Shown: positions 45,278-54,677, numbered from the stretch's first letter. The stretch is DNA of 56,212 bases from Thiotrichaceae bacterium (GCA_011391085.1 JAABRD010000035.1:1-56212), one strand, 5' to 3'. The notes: generated by a model from the sequence alone, not told the origin. Numbers and translations are program-made.

Positions 45278-45811
45278 ATGAAAACCAAATTTTTTCTATG
45301 GATTATATTTATCTTGTTAATTGGTATCGGTTTTGCGGCAACGCCTTTGTGGACTCTCTATCATCTGAAAGAGGCAGCAGACCAGAAGGATGCGGCGGCC
45401 TTATCGAAGTATGTGGACTATTCGGCGGTTCGAGAAAACTTGAAGGTGGATTTAAAGGCAAAGATGGCCGGTGAAATGACGAAACGCAATGACCAGTTGC
45501 CAGGAGTTGCAGTTGGTGCGTTGATCGCTTTGGCGGGTGGTGTCGTTGACCCCTTGGTGGATGCGCTGGTGACACCTGACAGTTTGGCTATGGTGATGAA
45601 GGGTCAAGATCCGCAAGCAAAGAAAGAGGGGGAGAAACAGGAAACTTCTGCTTCTGAGGAGGAAGTGGATACCACCCTGTCGTATCAAGAGTTCAATGTG
45701 TTTGTGGTGGACCTGAAGAAGAAAGGGGCTTCGGACTCCCCGGTGACGTTGGTTTTCAAGAGGGAGAACGTCATTTTTTGGAAGTTGTCGGCGATACGGT
45801 TGCCCACCTAA
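45278..45811 (+). CDS. DUF2939 family protein
   Basis: This 177-aa protein has an N-terminal membrane anchor or signal (MKTKFFLWIIFILLIGIGF) and then the DUF2939 pattern: P..TLYHLKEAADQKDAAALS, YVDYSAVRENLK, and near the end VTLVFKRENVIFWKLSAIRL. Members are exported or membrane-anchored proteins of unknown role. The middle (residues about 110-130) is a charged linker. The frame is open to 45224 but 45278 gives a proper signal sequence. Confidence 0.85.
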   Translation: MKTKFFLWIIFILLIGIGFAATPLWTLYHLKEAADQKDAAALSKYVDYSAVRENLKVDLKAKMAGEMTKRNDQLPGVAVGALIALAGGVVDPLVDALVTPDSLAMVMKGQDPQAKKEGEKQETSASEEEVDTTLSYQEFNVFVVDLKKKGASDSPVTLVFKRENVIFWKLSAIRLPT

Positions 45812-45866
45812 GAGGGTAGCAGAGACGGAGGCACTCAGTAAGAGTGAATTCCAGTTCAAAAAAGTG

Positions 45867-45964
45867 GGTAGTGATGCAATGTGGGTGATATGTTTCCCCA
45901 CACCCGTAGGGAGAGGGGCCGGGGGTGAGGGAAACATGAATATCACCCACATTGCATCACTACC
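45867..45964. mobile_element. MITE of the GGTAGTGATGC family with GC-rich core (98 bp)
   Basis: Ends GGTAGTGATGCAATGTGGGT and its complement enclose the GAGAGGGGCCGGGGGTGAGGG core shared with the copy at 22382-22496. The flanks AAAAAGTG (45859-45866) and AAAAATTG (45965-45972) match in 7 of 8. The rest of 45812-46228 contains no gene. Confidence 0.85.
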
Positions 45965-46228
45965 AAAAATTGAAATAGGAATAATCCAAATAAAAATCAA
46001 GGGCTATCCAATTTATATGGACATAGACCGGGGTTGTGGTTGGATAACGTCAGGTGATTACGGATTCCCTAGCTAAATGATAAAATCTATTAAATTCAAC
46101 AAATTATTAAAAATCAGGGGGGCCGCCTCACTTCTCATCTATGAAAAATTTAGAATATCAGGTATTCTATAACTATTGTAGAAAAAACATCCTGAATTAT
46201 CAACTGTGTTAGGAGGCAACTATTCACT

Positions 46229-47869
46229 ATGAACACTCTCATCAGCCATGGTGCAACGTGGGCAGCACTGAAACAACATCAACAAGCATTGGCACAAGTT
46301 CAGATGCGTGACTTGTTTGCACAAGACCGTCAACGTTTTGAACATTTTTCGGTAGAAGCCTGTGGTTTGTTCTTGGACTATTCCAAAAATCGTGTGACCC
46401 AGGAGACGTTGGATTTGTTAATGCAAATGGCCGCGGAAGCCAACTTGAAAGATTGGATAGCCCGAATGTTTCGGGGGGAGAAAATTAATAATACGGAACA
46501 ACGGGCGGTGTTACATGTCGCCCTGCGGAATCGTTCCAACCGACCCATTTTGGTAGATGGGAAGGATGTCATGCCAGAAGTCAACGCCGTGTTGGCCAAG
46601 ATGCGGCAGTTCTGTGACTCCGTGCGCAGTGGTCAGTGGCGCGGTTGGACAGGGAAGTCCATCGAGTCTGTGGTCAATATTGGCATTGGCGGTTCCGATT
46701 TGGGGCCCGCCATGGTGACACGGGCATTGCGACGTTATCATCATCCGCGGCTAAAGAGTTTCTTTGTGTCCAATTTAGACAGTGTTCATTTGGGGGACAC
46801 GTTGGCGCAGGTGAATCCTGAGACCACTTTATTTATCATCGCTTCTAAAACCTTTACCACGCAGGAGACCTTGCTAAATGCGCAAAGTGCCAGGCAATGG
46901 TTGGTCAGTCAGTTAGGTGACGAGAAGGCCGTGGCCAAACATTTTGTGGCAGTCAGCACGGCCACGGACAAGGTGAGTGCGTTTGGGATAGATACCACCA
47001 ATATGTTTGAATTTTGGGATTGGGTGGGAGGACGTTATTCGTTATGGTCCGCCATTGGGTTGCCCTGCGCGGTGATCATTGGGATGAATAACTTTGAGGA
47101 GATGTTAGCCGGGGCACACGACTTGGATAAGCATTTTGAAACGGCTCCATTTGACCAGAATTTGCCGGTATTGATGGGATTGCTTCAGGTGTGGTATAGC
47201 AGTTTTATGGGGGCCAGTAGTTATGCCTTCTTGCCTTATGATTACACGTTGAAATTATTCCCACCGTATCTACAACAGTTGATGATGGAAAGTTTGGGAA
47301 AACGGGTCACTCGTGACGGCCTGAATATAGACTATGCCACTGGACCTGTGATTTGGGGGTCGCCGGGAGACAACGGGCAACATGCGTTTTATCAGTTGTT
47401 GCATCAGGGAACACAGTTAATCCCGGCGGATGTGATTATCGCGTTAGAGAGTCAGTATCCGTTACCGCGTCATCAGGAAGCGGTATTATCAAATGCGTTG
47501 GCCCAGTGTCATGTGTTGATGAAGGGGAGAACGGTGGCAGAAACGCAGGTGGAGTTGGCTAAGAAGTTACAAGGGGAAGAGTTGCGCCAACGAATTCCGC
47601 ATAGTGTGTTTCCTGGGAATCAGCCGACGAACATGTTGGTATACCAGAAATTGACGCCACGAATGTTGGGAACGTTGACCGCGTTGTATGAACAAAGTGT
47701 ATTTGTGCAAAGTGTGATTTGGGGAATCAATGCGTTTGACCAGTGGGGCGTGGAACTGGGGAAACAAGTCGCTAATTCCTTGTTACCAGAATTGACGGGG
47801 GAAAATGTAGGGGGGGGATATGACGGTTCGACGGACGGGTTGTTGAAGTATATTCGGGGGAAGAAATAG
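46229..47869 (+). CDS. pgi: Glucose-6-phosphate isomerase
   Basis: The 546-aa protein interconverts glucose-6-phosphate and fructose-6-phosphate in the cytoplasm. It carries the family signatures NIGIGGSDLGPAMVTRAL, ASKTFTTQETLLNAQSAR, GGRYSLWSAIGLP with the following helix, and the C-terminal GVELGKQVANSLLPEL. The length is normal. An AGGAGG site is 10 bp upstream of the ATG. It stands alone, flanked by repeats. Confidence 0.97.
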   Translation: MNTLISHGATWAALKQHQQALAQVQMRDLFAQDRQRFEHFSVEACGLFLDYSKNRVTQETLDLLMQMAAEANLKDWIARMFRGEKINNTEQRAVLHVALRNRSNRPILVDGKDVMPEVNAVLAKMRQFCDSVRSGQWRGWTGKSIESVVNIGIGGSDLGPAMVTRALRRYHHPRLKSFFVSNLDSVHLGDTLAQVNPETTLFIIASKTFTTQETLLNAQSARQWLVSQLGDEKAVAKHFVAVSTATDKVSAFGIDTTNMFEFWDWVGGRYSLWSAIGLPCAVIIGMNNFEEMLAGAHDLDKHFETAPFDQNLPVLMGLLQVWYSSFMGASSYAFLPYDYTLKLFPPYLQQLMMESLGKRVTRDGLNIDYATGPVIWGSPGDNGQHAFYQLLHQGTQLIPADVIIALESQYPLPRHQEAVLSNALAQCHVLMKGRTVAETQVELAKKLQGEELRQRIPHSVFPGNQPTNMLVYQKLTPRMLGTLTALYEQSVFVQSVIWGINAFDQWGVELGKQVANSLLPELTGENVGGGYDGSTDGLLKYIRGKK

Positions 47870-47882
47870 AAGGTTAGCTGGC

Positions 47883-48006
47883 CACCGGCTAAAGCCTCAA
47901 AGTCCCCCCGAACTCAACCGACAGGTGGACTAGAGGCTTTAGCCGGTGGGGGACCGAACATAATTTAAAGCGCGGGGCCCCGCCTCCGGCTAAAGCCTCT
48001 AGTCCA
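47883..48006. repeat. Cluster of CACCGGCTAAAGCCTC / GGACTAGAGGCTTTAGCC half-sites
   Basis: Three half-sites (47883, about 47923 and about 47987) in alternating orientation lie between the convergent pgi and fdxA genes and may act as a bidirectional terminator. Confidence 0.7.
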
Positions 48007-48013
48007 TCAGAAT

Positions 48014-48337
48014 TTAGCGAAAAAGATGTGGCAACTTATCTTTAACCCCATCCCATTGTTTAGCCTCTGGTAAGGGGTCTATTCGTTCTGTAATGACTGG
48101 CCATTGTTTAGCCAGTTCCGCATTCAGTTTGATATAGTTCTGAAATTCTGGAGGGACATCGTCTTCAGAAAAGATAGCATTGGCAGGACATTCTGGTTCA
48201 CAGAGAGTACAGTCAATACACTCTTCGGGGTCGATGACCAAGAAGTTAGGACCTTCATGGAAGCAGTCCACAGGGCAGACTTCTACGCAGTCGGTATATT
48301 TGCAGCGGATGCAGTTTTCAGTGACAACAAAAGCCAT
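48014..48337 (-). CDS. fdxA: 7Fe/8Fe ferredoxin FdxA
   Basis: A 107-aa ferredoxin with the FdxA start [20 protein letters not shown] and nine cysteines (C9, C12, C17, C21, C25, C40, C43, C46, C50), enough for a [3Fe-4S] and a [4Fe-4S] cluster. The C-terminal extension with [20 protein letters not shown] is typical of the Azotobacter-type protein. It is a soluble low-potential electron carrier. It ends 8 bp from a repeat cluster and has its own upstream region. Confidence 0.95.
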   Translation of the reverse strand: MAFVVTENCIRCKYTDCVEVCPVDCFHEGPNFLVIDPEECIDCTLCEPECPANAIFSEDDVPPEFQNYIKLNAELAKQWPVITERIDPLPEAKQWDGVKDKLPHLFR

Positions 48338-48379
48338 AGTTAACTTTGCTATTTTCGGTGAGAATGGGAGGGGGTTTAA

Positions 48380-48452
48380 GTAGGGTGGATTAAGCGAAGC
48401 GTATCCACCAGCCGGCCAGAACGGTGAATACGCTTCGCTTAATCCACCCTAC
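48380..48452. repeat. Palindromic repeat, GTAGGGTGGATTAAGCG family
   Basis: Arms GTAGGGTGGATTAAGCGAAG (48380) and its complement (to 48452) form a long hairpin, the closest relative of 13641-13716. Confidence 0.85.
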
Positions 48453-48485
48453 ATTAGGATTTATTTTAAATAGGTTTTGGAATCG

Positions 48486-48515
48486 TTGACAATCCTTTTT
48501 ACTTGATGATATACT
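48486..48515 (+). promoter_or_regulatory. Likely sigma-70 promoter
   Basis: TTGACA (48486-48491) and TATACT (48510-48515) are spaced 18 bp, 126 bp upstream of the ATG at 48642. It is the clearest promoter in the window. Confidence 0.6.
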
Positions 48516-48641
48516 AAAAACGATTTGAATCTCTTAAATTTTAAAAAAAATACCATTAATGACTACTTGGAAACAATAAAGGCATACGTATTGCATGAAT
48601 ATTGTGTATCTTTAGGTATCATAACTGCTTCATTATACTTT

Positions 48642-49214
48642 ATGTTTAAAACAATTTTTAATATCATTGTGTTATTTTTTCTTCTACTTTGCAATATTGC
48701 CTTATTTAGTTGGTGTGTCAATCAATTAGAACTGGATAAAAATCCGATAGAAAAAACGTTGATTAGCAATGTACAGGCCGATCCCCCGCCGCACCAACCT
48801 CAAGTCTTAACTGTATCGGTGTTGCGCGAGACGGTGGCCTTGCCTAAACCTGTGTTAAATCAATCTCATCCGTTACAGGTTGCGATCGCGTTGCCACATG
48901 ACAACAACAATTCAGGTTTACAAATCGCGTTACGATTTCAAGGGAATGAGATTTACCCTTCACAGACCGAACGTGCGCGTTTGGAAGCCATGTTGCAACG
49001 ATTGAACATTAATTTTTCCCATGCGGTAGAGGTGGTGGCAGGGGGGGCGGTGGCATCCGACAAGAATTTGTCGTCACCGCAAACTGCTAAATTACGTGCG
49101 CAAAATGTGGCACGAGTGATTTATCCTCATACCCAATCCATAAAAATGGCGTACCGTTCCAATGTGGAAGAAGGTCTGGTTATTGTGGAGTTTTTCCAGC
49201 CACAGGCCAAATAA
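48642..49214 (+). CDS. Membrane-anchored periplasmic protein of unknown function
   Basis: The 190-aa protein starts MFKTIFNIIVLFFLLLCNIA, a single membrane anchor, then a proline-rich linker and a domain of about 100 residues (LQIALRFQGNEIYPSQTERA ... AKLRAQNVARVI ... EEGLVIVEF) that weakly recalls the OmpA/MotB peptidoglycan-binding fold, without its key motif. The frame is open to a TTG at 48525, but the ATG at 48642 is a better start. Confidence in function is low. Confidence 0.65.
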   Translation: MFKTIFNIIVLFFLLLCNIALFSWCVNQLELDKNPIEKTLISNVQADPPPHQPQVLTVSVLRETVALPKPVLNQSHPLQVAIALPHDNNNSGLQIALRFQGNEIYPSQTERARLEAMLQRLNINFSHAVEVVAGGAVASDKNLSSPQTAKLRAQNVARVIYPHTQSIKMAYRSNVEEGLVIVEFFQPQAK

Positions 49215-49363
49215 TAGTGGATAGTGGATAGTGGATAGTGGAAAATGAAACATACAAGGCCGGACTAGAGGCTTTAGCCGGTGACGTGCCACCTCCACCG
49301 GCTGAAGCCTCTAGTCCGGCCTAGGTTTTTTCATTATCCACTATCCACTAAAGTCCACTATCC
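49213..49363. repeat. Palindrome of the GGACTAGAGGCTTTAGCC family between inverted heptamer arrays
   Basis: Stem arms 49258-49281 and 49298-49321 (GGCCGGACTAGAGGCTTTAG and complement) are flanked on the left by tandem ATAGTGG heptamers (about 49213-49240) and on the right by the complementary CCACTAT series (about 49335-49362), so the whole 150 bp is roughly symmetric. Confidence 0.8.
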
Positions 49364-49426
49364 ATCCTTGATTTTATCCTATGAGTACCCATTTTTTAGT
49401 TTTCCATTTGAACAGGAGAGAAAATT

Positions 49427-49684
49427 ATGCCCATTTATGAATATAGTTGTACTGGTTGTGATCACAAACTGGAAGTGATGCAAAAAATCAATGATTCACC
49501 TTTAGAAAATTGCCCTGCTTGTGGCCAAGATAAACTGAAAAAACTGATTTCTGCGGCAGCTTTTCATCTGAAAGGTTCCGGTTGGTATGCGTCTAGGCAG
49601 GAAGACAAAGAGGGGAAATCGGAAACACCGGCACCTGCGTGTGGCGCCGGGTCTTGTTGTGCCTGTGCAGAAGCGGCAAGTTAA
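49427..49684 (+). CDS. FmdB-family zinc-ribbon regulatory protein
   Basis: The 85-aa protein has MPIYEYSCTGCDHKLEVMQK and CPACGQDKLKKLISAAAFHL, the zinc ribbon (C8, C11, C33, C36) of FmdB-type proteins. The C-terminus is cysteine-rich (CGAGSCCACAE). In many proteobacteria this gene lies directly upstream of aspS, as here. Its exact function is unknown. Confidence 0.9.
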   Translation: MPIYEYSCTGCDHKLEVMQKINDSPLENCPACGQDKLKKLISAAAFHLKGSGWYASRQEDKEGKSETPAPACGAGSCCACAEAAS

Positions 49685-49700
49685 ACCAAAAGAAATTAAT

Positions 49701-49733
49701 CCAGGAGTCCAAAGCGTCGCTTTGGACTCCTGG
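49701..49733 (+). terminator. Perfect hairpin between fmdB-type gene and aspS
   Basis: CCAGGAGTCCAAAGC and its exact complement surround GTC. A short T-rich stretch follows. The same stem occurs at 8578-8609. It may act as terminator or as mRNA boundary. Confidence 0.6.
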
Positions 49734-49780
49734 AGGTTTTTAGTCTCCCGAATATTTTTTAAAACAATCAAGAGGTTTTC

Positions 49781-51565
49781 ATGCGTAGTTGTTATTGTGG
49801 ACAAGTGTCTGAGTCTTTGACCAGTCAACTTGTCATTTTATGCGGCTGGGTACATCACCGCCGGGACCATGGTGGGGTCATTTTTATTGACCTACGTGAC
49901 CGTGAAGGGATTGTTCAAGTCGTCTTCAATCCTGAACAAACAGAAGCGTTTGCCAGTGCCGAACGAGTACGGAATGAGTATGTGTTACGCATTCACGGGC
50001 GGGTCCGTCCTCGTCCAGAAGGCACCGAGAATCCAGATTTGGCGACCGGCAAAATTGAAGTGGTCGCCGAACAAGTAGAAATTTTGAACACTGCTGACCC
50101 CTTGCCATTTCAGTTAGATGAACATGTCAGTGAAGAAGTGCGGTTACGCTTCCGTTATCTCGACCTACGTCGTCCCCAAGTCCATGCCCGGTTTCGGTTA
50201 CGTGCCAAGGTGACGAATTTTCTGCGAAAATTTTTAGATGAACAGGGCTTTTTAGATATAGAAACGCCTATGTTGACTAAAGCTACACCCGAAGGGGCAC
50301 GGGACTATTTGGTGCCCAGTCGAACTCATCCTGGCGAGTTTTTCGCCCTTCCGCAGTCTCCTCAGTTATTTAAACAGCTATTGATGATGGCCGGGATGGA
50401 ACGGTATTATCAAATTGTCCGTTGTTTTCGGGATGAGGATTTACGGGCCGACCGGCAACCGGAGTTCACGCAGTTGGATATTGAAATGTCCTTCATTGAT
50501 GAAATGGTCTTGAGGAACTTGATGGAGTCCATGATGCGTAATCTGTTTAAGGAGATATTGAATGTCGAATTACCCAATCCCTTCCCCTGTTTGACTTACC
50601 GTGAAGCCATGTTACGGTATGGTTCAGATAAGCCAGATTTGCGAGTGCCATTGGAATTTATCGACCTTAGCGACTTGATGAAGGAAGTGGAATTTAAAGT
50701 CTTTTCGCAACCTGCCAATGACCCCGATGGACGAGTAGCCGCGTTGTCCATACCCAATGGTCAATCGTTGTCGCGCAAACAAATTGATGACTATACCAGT
50801 TTCGTGACCACTTATGGGGCCAAGGGATTGGCATATATCAAAGTCAATGATATTCAAGCAGGCCGCGACGGTTTGCAATCCCCCATTTTGAAATTTTTAC
50901 CAGATCAGGTTATCCAAGAAATCTTGAAACGTACCCAAGCAGAAACGGGCAGTCTCCTTTTCTTTGGGGCTGGTAAAGCGAAAATGGTCAATGACTCATT
51001 AGGTGCGTTACGTCTAAAAATCGGAGAGGACCTGAAACTGGTGCAACCCGGTTGGAAACCATTATGGGTGATCGATTTTCCCATGTTTGAATGGGATGAC
51101 AAGGACAATCGTTGGATGGCATTACATCACCCCTTCACAGCCCCCAACGTTCAAAAAATTGCCGAAGTAGAAGCCACCCCTGGTACCTGTATGTCACGGG
51201 CTTATGACATGGTACTGAATGGCACCGAAATTGGCGGCGGGTCGATTCGTATTCACCGTTCCGACATGCAATCCGCCGTGTTTCGGTTGCTAGGAATTGG
51301 AGAGGAGGAGGCGCGGGAGAAATTTGGCTTCTTGCTAGATGCCTTAAAATATGGCTGTCCCCCGCATGGCGGGATTGCCTTTGGACTAGACCGCTTGGTG
51401 ATGTTAATGACCGGCGCCCATTCAATTCGTGAAGTGATTGCATTTCCGAAGACGCAGACCGCTAGTTGTTTGTTGACTTCGGCACCGTCACCGGCCAATG
51501 CGTTGCAATTGCGGGAGTTGCATATTCGTGTGAAGACGCCGCAAGCGGTCGAACCAGTGACTTAG
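49781..51565 (+). CDS. aspS: Aspartyl-tRNA synthetase
   Basis: The 594-aa class II synthetase starts [20 protein letters not shown] and has the N-terminal anticodon-binding OB fold ([20 protein letters not shown]), motif 2 ([20 protein letters not shown]), the bacterial GAD insertion (about residues 290-400) and motif 3 ([16 protein letters not shown]). Length and order are those of the bacterial enzyme. It charges tRNA-Asp, and possibly tRNA-Asn if the organism uses the amidation route. It closes the fmdB-aspS pair. Confidence 0.97.
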   Translation: MRSCYCGQVSESLTSQLVILCGWVHHRRDHGGVIFIDLRDREGIVQVVFNPEQTEAFASAERVRNEYVLRIHGRVRPRPEGTENPDLATGKIEVVAEQVEILNTADPLPFQLDEHVSEEVRLRFRYLDLRRPQVHARFRLRAKVTNFLRKFLDEQGFLDIETPMLTKATPEGARDYLVPSRTHPGEFFALPQSPQLFKQLLMMAGMERYYQIVRCFRDEDLRADRQPEFTQLDIEMSFIDEMVLRNLMESMMRNLFKEILNVELPNPFPCLTYREAMLRYGSDKPDLRVPLEFIDLSDLMKEVEFKVFSQPANDPDGRVAALSIPNGQSLSRKQIDDYTSFVTTYGAKGLAYIKVNDIQAGRDGLQSPILKFLPDQVIQEILKRTQAETGSLLFFGAGKAKMVNDSLGALRLKIGEDLKLVQPGWKPLWVIDFPMFEWDDKDNRWMALHHPFTAPNVQKIAEVEATPGTCMSRAYDMVLNGTEIGGGSIRIHRSDMQSAVFRLLGIGEEEAREKFGFLLDALKYGCPPHGGIAFGLDRLVMLMTGAHSIREVIAFPKTQTASCLLTSAPSPANALQLRELHIRVKTPQAVEPVT

Positions 51566-51647
51566 AAACTTAGTTTCTTTGAACCTATCTCAAAAATGAT
51601 TTTCTCGTTCCCACGCTACCACAGGGAAAGTGCCCCGAAGAAATGAA

Positions 51648-51756
51648 GACCCCGGTGGAGTGGAGGCTTTAGCCGGCCGGCGGTAGGCGCCCCCCACTCT
51701 TGAGACCTGGAGTGTGCCTACCGCCGGCCGGCTAAAGCCTCCACTCCACCGGGGTC
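51648..51756. repeat. Perfect 41-bp-arm palindrome after aspS
   Basis: Arms 51648-51688 and 51716-51756 are exact reverse complements (start GACCCCGGTGGAGTGGAGGC) around a 27-nt loop. It includes the GGAGTGGAGGCTTTAGCC variant of the dispersed palindrome. No gene lies in 51566-51902. Confidence 0.9.
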
Positions 51757-51902
51757 AGTTTCTTTTGACAAAAAATTAGGTCACCTAAAAAATTGTCAAC
51801 AACTGACCGAGACCAATCTATTCCTCTGAATAATGTTGCCCACACCAGAACGGAAGGAACGGGAGTTTCGCCCCCTTTATTCAATTTAGAAGAAGAATTT
51901 TT

Positions 51903-52538
51903 ATGCCCAAAAACATCTTCAAAGAAGGAAAAAAATATACCTTCAGTGATTACTTTGAAATGGGACATCCTGTCGAAGAAATAGTCACTGCCTTTGGATA
52001 TACTTTAGTCAGCCAACTTCTCCCACTGCCTCGAAATAATCAGTTTGACCCCGCAGTGCTGGAGAACCTGAAAAATTCATATTATGCCTTAGTTCCTAAA
52101 ATTTCACTGAACTCAGAAATCGCTAAACGAGAACTAATGATTGCACCCCTTCTTCATGCCGTTATCAAAATGGTCGAAGCCAAGTTAAATATCGAATATT
52201 CGATAGAGATAGATGATAAACTAAGCGGCACTATAGATTATTTATTTCATTCCACTAAACAACTCATCGTGATTGAGGCTAAAAAAGGTGATTTAGAACG
52301 AGGTTTTAACCAATTAGCCGCGGAAATGATTGCCATCGATAAGTACGAAGAGGCCAGTCTGCCGGGGAGATTATATGGTGCGATAACTATCGGCGAAGTT
52401 TGGCGGTTTGCGATTTTAGAGAGAACCTCAAAAAAGTTCCTGAAAGATATTCACACTTTCAGATTTCCAGAAGATTTAATGGACTTGTTCTCGATTTTGA
52501 AAGGCATTTTGGATAACGAAGCCCAACCGGTTTCCTAA
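51903..52538 (+). CDS. PD-(D/E)XK nuclease-like protein (paralogue of 29814-30419)
   Basis: This 211-aa protein has the same layout as the 201-aa protein in the atp insertion: E77 (RELMIAPLLHAVIK), D112 (GTIDYLF), E125-A-K127 (VIEAKKGDLERG) and Q137 on the next helix. These positions form a plausible nuclease centre. The gene has no close partner, and a TTTCCTAAGCC/GGTTTAGGAAA hairpin (52529-52556) straddles its stop codon. Function unknown. Confidence 0.75.
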   Translation: MPKNIFKEGKKYTFSDYFEMGHPVEEIVTAFGYTLVSQLLPLPRNNQFDPAVLENLKNSYYALVPKISLNSEIAKRELMIAPLLHAVIKMVEAKLNIEYSIEIDDKLSGTIDYLFHSTKQLIVIEAKKGDLERGFNQLAAEMIAIDKYEEASLPGRLYGAITIGEVWRFAILERTSKKFLKDIHTFRFPEDLMDLFSILKGILDNEAQPVS

Positions 52539-52627
52539 GCCTTCAAGGTTTAGGAAACCTCTTCGGCGGTACAGGCCTGGTATTTCAGGTAGGGCGGATA
52601 CGCGCAGCGAAATCCACCCTACGAGAG

Positions 52628-52738
52628 GGACTGGTAGCCACCCTAGATTTTCGTGGTGGTTTCACGGGACATGAACATTTAACCGATTTTACCAAAATGC
52701 TGGAAGCAATGGATAAAGACTTTTTATACTATGAATAA
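52628..52738 (+). pseudogene. C-terminal fragment of an unidentified gene
   Basis: The frame GLVATLDFRGGFTGHEHLTD to LYYE ends at 52738 and overlaps the phosphatase start (ATGAATAA), as in a translationally coupled pair. Upstream it runs into a short GTAGGGCGGAT...CCACCCTAC repeat (about 52590-52622). I do not recognise the family. Confidence 0.4.
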
Positions 52739-53249
52739 CCGGAAATTATTTCAATTACGTATTTCTGACATAGACAGTGCTGCTCAAATTTCACAACAAT
52801 GGGCAACGCATACCGTGAGTATTCTCGACACTGACTATGCCAAGGGTCTCTTGGGCGTGGTGGAGAGTTCCTTTTATAATCAACGCCTCCCACAACCTTC
52901 CCCAGGCTTATTGCTTCACCGTTGCTATTTTGACGATGTCACACCAGAAGATAATTTTGAATTGAACGTAGCAACCTTAGAAGACATCGAAGCGATTTTA
53001 CAATTCACTGCCAAACTAACGGTCGCACATAAATTATTAGTACATTGCGGTGCTGGCATTTCCCGTTCCACGGCAGTGGCCTGTGGTATTCTATGCCAAT
53101 ACGGATTATTACCTAAAGAAGCCATTGAGATGGTTTATCTTCTCCGTAAAGGTGCCTGTCCCAACGAACATATTATTGCACTCATGGATGAGGCTTTAAA
53201 CTTAAAAGGGTCATTAAGCACCTATTTGAAATTTTCTAAGCCAGTGTAG
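52731..53249 (+). CDS. Tyrosine/dual-specificity phosphatase-like protein
   Basis: The 172-aa protein has the phosphatase loop HCGAGISRS with catalytic C106 and R112, and a candidate general acid D68/D69 (YFDDVTPED) upstream, giving the cysteine-phosphatase arrangement. The helical C-terminus is typical of small bacterial homologues. The substrate is unknown. Its start overlaps the end of the preceding gene fragment. It lies in a TA-rich stretch but is not itself a TA component. Confidence 0.85.
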   Translation: MNNRKLFQLRISDIDSAAQISQQWATHTVSILDTDYAKGLLGVVESSFYNQRLPQPSPGLLLHRCYFDDVTPEDNFELNVATLEDIEAILQFTAKLTVAHKLLVHCGAGISRSTAVACGILCQYGLLPKEAIEMVYLLRKGACPNEHIIALMDEALNLKGSLSTYLKFSKPV

Positions 53250-53251
53250 TA

Positions 53252-53427
53252 AGTGTAGGGTGTATAAGCAAAGCGTCATACACCTTTGTTATATGAACAC
53301 TTTTGGTGCATGACACCGCATTGATGCGTTCTGTGAATATTGTCTGAATCAGAATTTTAGAATTGAAAGACATAGGGGTGAAATTTAATTCTGTCAATTC
53401 TCTAATTCTGAAAATTCTGATTCAGAT
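53252..53427. repeat. Direct repeat flanking a TA module, left copy
   Basis: It resembles 54038-54219: a shared GTCATACACCTTTGTTAT-like part, TTTGGTGCATGACAC, then TCTGAATCAGAATTTTAGAA, and an almost identical end GAAATTTAATTCTGTCAATT followed by CTCTAATTCTG. The outer parts form an imperfect palindrome. Confidence 0.75.
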
Positions 53428-53476
53428 AATCAATCATATACCAGTTAGGAAACGCCACTTTATTAACGGAGAACCC

Positions 53477-53773
53477 ATGTTGAACTCTTTTCAGCCATTA
53501 GCGGCAAAAACCGCGAGTACGATAACCGCACTAGATGCCCAACAAACTTTTGGGGAATTACTTAAACAGGTCACTGAACATCAAAGTACCTTCAAAATTC
53601 AACATTCCGGAGGGGCTGTGGTACTACTCTCTGAAGCAGACTATGAAGGACTTCTGGAAACTTTAGAACTGTTATCTATTCCTGGTTTTCGTGACCGCCT
53701 ACAACGTTCTATGCAACAAGTCTCCACGGGTGAAACCTACTCGCTGGCCGAAGTATTTGGAGATGATGAGTGA
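53477..53773 (+). CDS. Phd/YefM-type antitoxin
   Basis: This 98-aa protein has the Phd/YefM pattern: ITALDAQQTFGELLKQV, then the strand VVLLSEADYEGLLETLELLS, and a C-terminal tail (QQVSTGETYSLAEVFGDDE) that masks the toxin. The chosen ATG (53477) is preceded by CGGAGA. It overlaps the toxin gene by 4 bp. It likely autorepresses the pair. Confidence 0.85.
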   Translation: MLNSFQPLAAKTASTITALDAQQTFGELLKQVTEHQSTFKIQHSGGAVVLLSEADYEGLLETLELLSIPGFRDRLQRSMQQVSTGETYSLAEVFGDDE

Positions 53774-54030
53774 ACCAACTTTATGAATTACGTTTTACCA
53801 AAGAGTCTAAAAAAGACATAGATAAACTCTCCAAGGAACGGAAACAAAAACTCAAGAAGATACTAATTAGTCAAATCGCCCTTACCCCGCATAGTGGGAA
53901 AAAACTAACGGGGGATTTGATGGGTTTCTTTTCAGTACGACTGAGTCACAAAGATCGGGTCATCTATTCGTTTGATGAAGAAAAACATTGTATCTATATT
54001 CACCGTACCAGAACACATTATGGTGAGTAG
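53770..54030 (+). CDS. YoeB/Txe-type mRNA interferase toxin
   Basis: An 86-aa toxin starting with GTG (MNQLYELRFTKESKKDIDKL). The centre (GFFSVRLSHKDRVIYSFDEE) and the ending YIHRTRTHYGE match RelE/YoeB-type ribosome-dependent mRNA nucleases. It appears intact, unlike the YoeB gene at 14252-14522, and forms a module with the Phd-type antitoxin. Confidence 0.87.
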   Translation: MNQLYELRFTKESKKDIDKLSKERKQKLKKILISQIALTPHSGKKLTGDLMGFFSVRLSHKDRVIYSFDEEKHCIYIHRTRTHYGE

Positions 54031-54037
54031 TCAGCCT

Positions 54038-54219
54038 AGTAGGTATTGGCAAAACGTCATACGTCTTTGTTATTTCGATGTCTTTGGTGTATGACACGAC
54101 GTTTATGTGCCTTACGAATATTGTCAGAATCAGAATTTGCAGAATTTTAGAATTTTCAGAATGGGGATGAAATTTAATTCTGTCAATTCTCTAATTCTGA
54201 AAAATTCTGATTCAGAAAC
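54038..54219. repeat. Direct repeat flanking a TA module, right copy
   Basis: Counterpart of 53252-53427; the best-conserved part is 54168-54214. Other pieces of the same family (AATTCTGATTCAGAC) occur at about 55326 and 56085. Confidence 0.75.
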
Positions 54220-54325
54220 TATTGATGGACTGATGGTCAATTTCATTGATATTGAAAACTTCAAAAAAAATAAACAAGCCGTTGGCAGACTGCAAGATTT
54301 AGCGGATTTAGAAAATCTGAAATGA
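54215..54325 (+). pseudogene. C-terminal remnant of a nucleotidyltransferase-type protein
   Basis: The frame ETIDGLMVNFIDIENFKKNK continuing QAVGRLQDLADLENLK matches the end of nucleotidyltransferase-like proteins (…NF[IL].[IL]E[DN]…KNK.A.GR..DLADLE.L). The rest of the gene is replaced by the direct repeat at 54038-54219, into which the frame extends. Confidence 0.6.
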
Positions 54326-54413
54326 TTTGGTTAGGAGTTAAATACTGGTCGTAGATGACAAACCAGTTAGCATTAAGATAACATCAATTTCAAAAGCATA
54401 AAACGGAGAAAAT

Positions 54414-54677
54414 ATGTCAATTTATTACGGCATGGTCAAACATAACACGGTGATTTTTCCTGACCTAGTGCAACTGACTGAGGGCTTGAGAGTGCAAGTG
54501 AAACTCCTGCCACCTCAAGGATGGTCAGAATCAAGCGAGGAACAATTCGAGCGACAATTACTGGAATTAGGACTGTTGACCGAGATAAAATCCGATACCA
54601 CGTCTTTTGCAGAACGCGACCTGGCGCAAATCGCGGGCAAACCACTATCGGAATTCATTCTGGAAGAGCGTCGATAA
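54414..54677 (+). CDS. Antitoxin of a PIN-toxin module
   Basis: The 87-aa protein (MSIYYGMVKHNTVIFPDLVQ ... ERDLAQIAGKPLSEFILEER) has a short N-terminal beta hairpin with VKLLPP and a helical tail, the build of small antitoxins common in cyanobacteria. Its stop overlaps the toxin start (TAATG). I cannot name the family with certainty. Confidence 0.75.
   Translation: MSIYYGMVKHNTVIFPDLVQLTEGLRVQVKLLPPQGWSESSEEQFERQLLELGLLTEIKSDTTSFAERDLAQIAGKPLSEFILEERR

Noticed and set aside
54521-54676. N-terminal extension of the PIN toxin at 54677
   Set aside because: It would read through the antitoxin gene in another frame; the one-base overlap start at 54677 begins with the conserved PIN strand.
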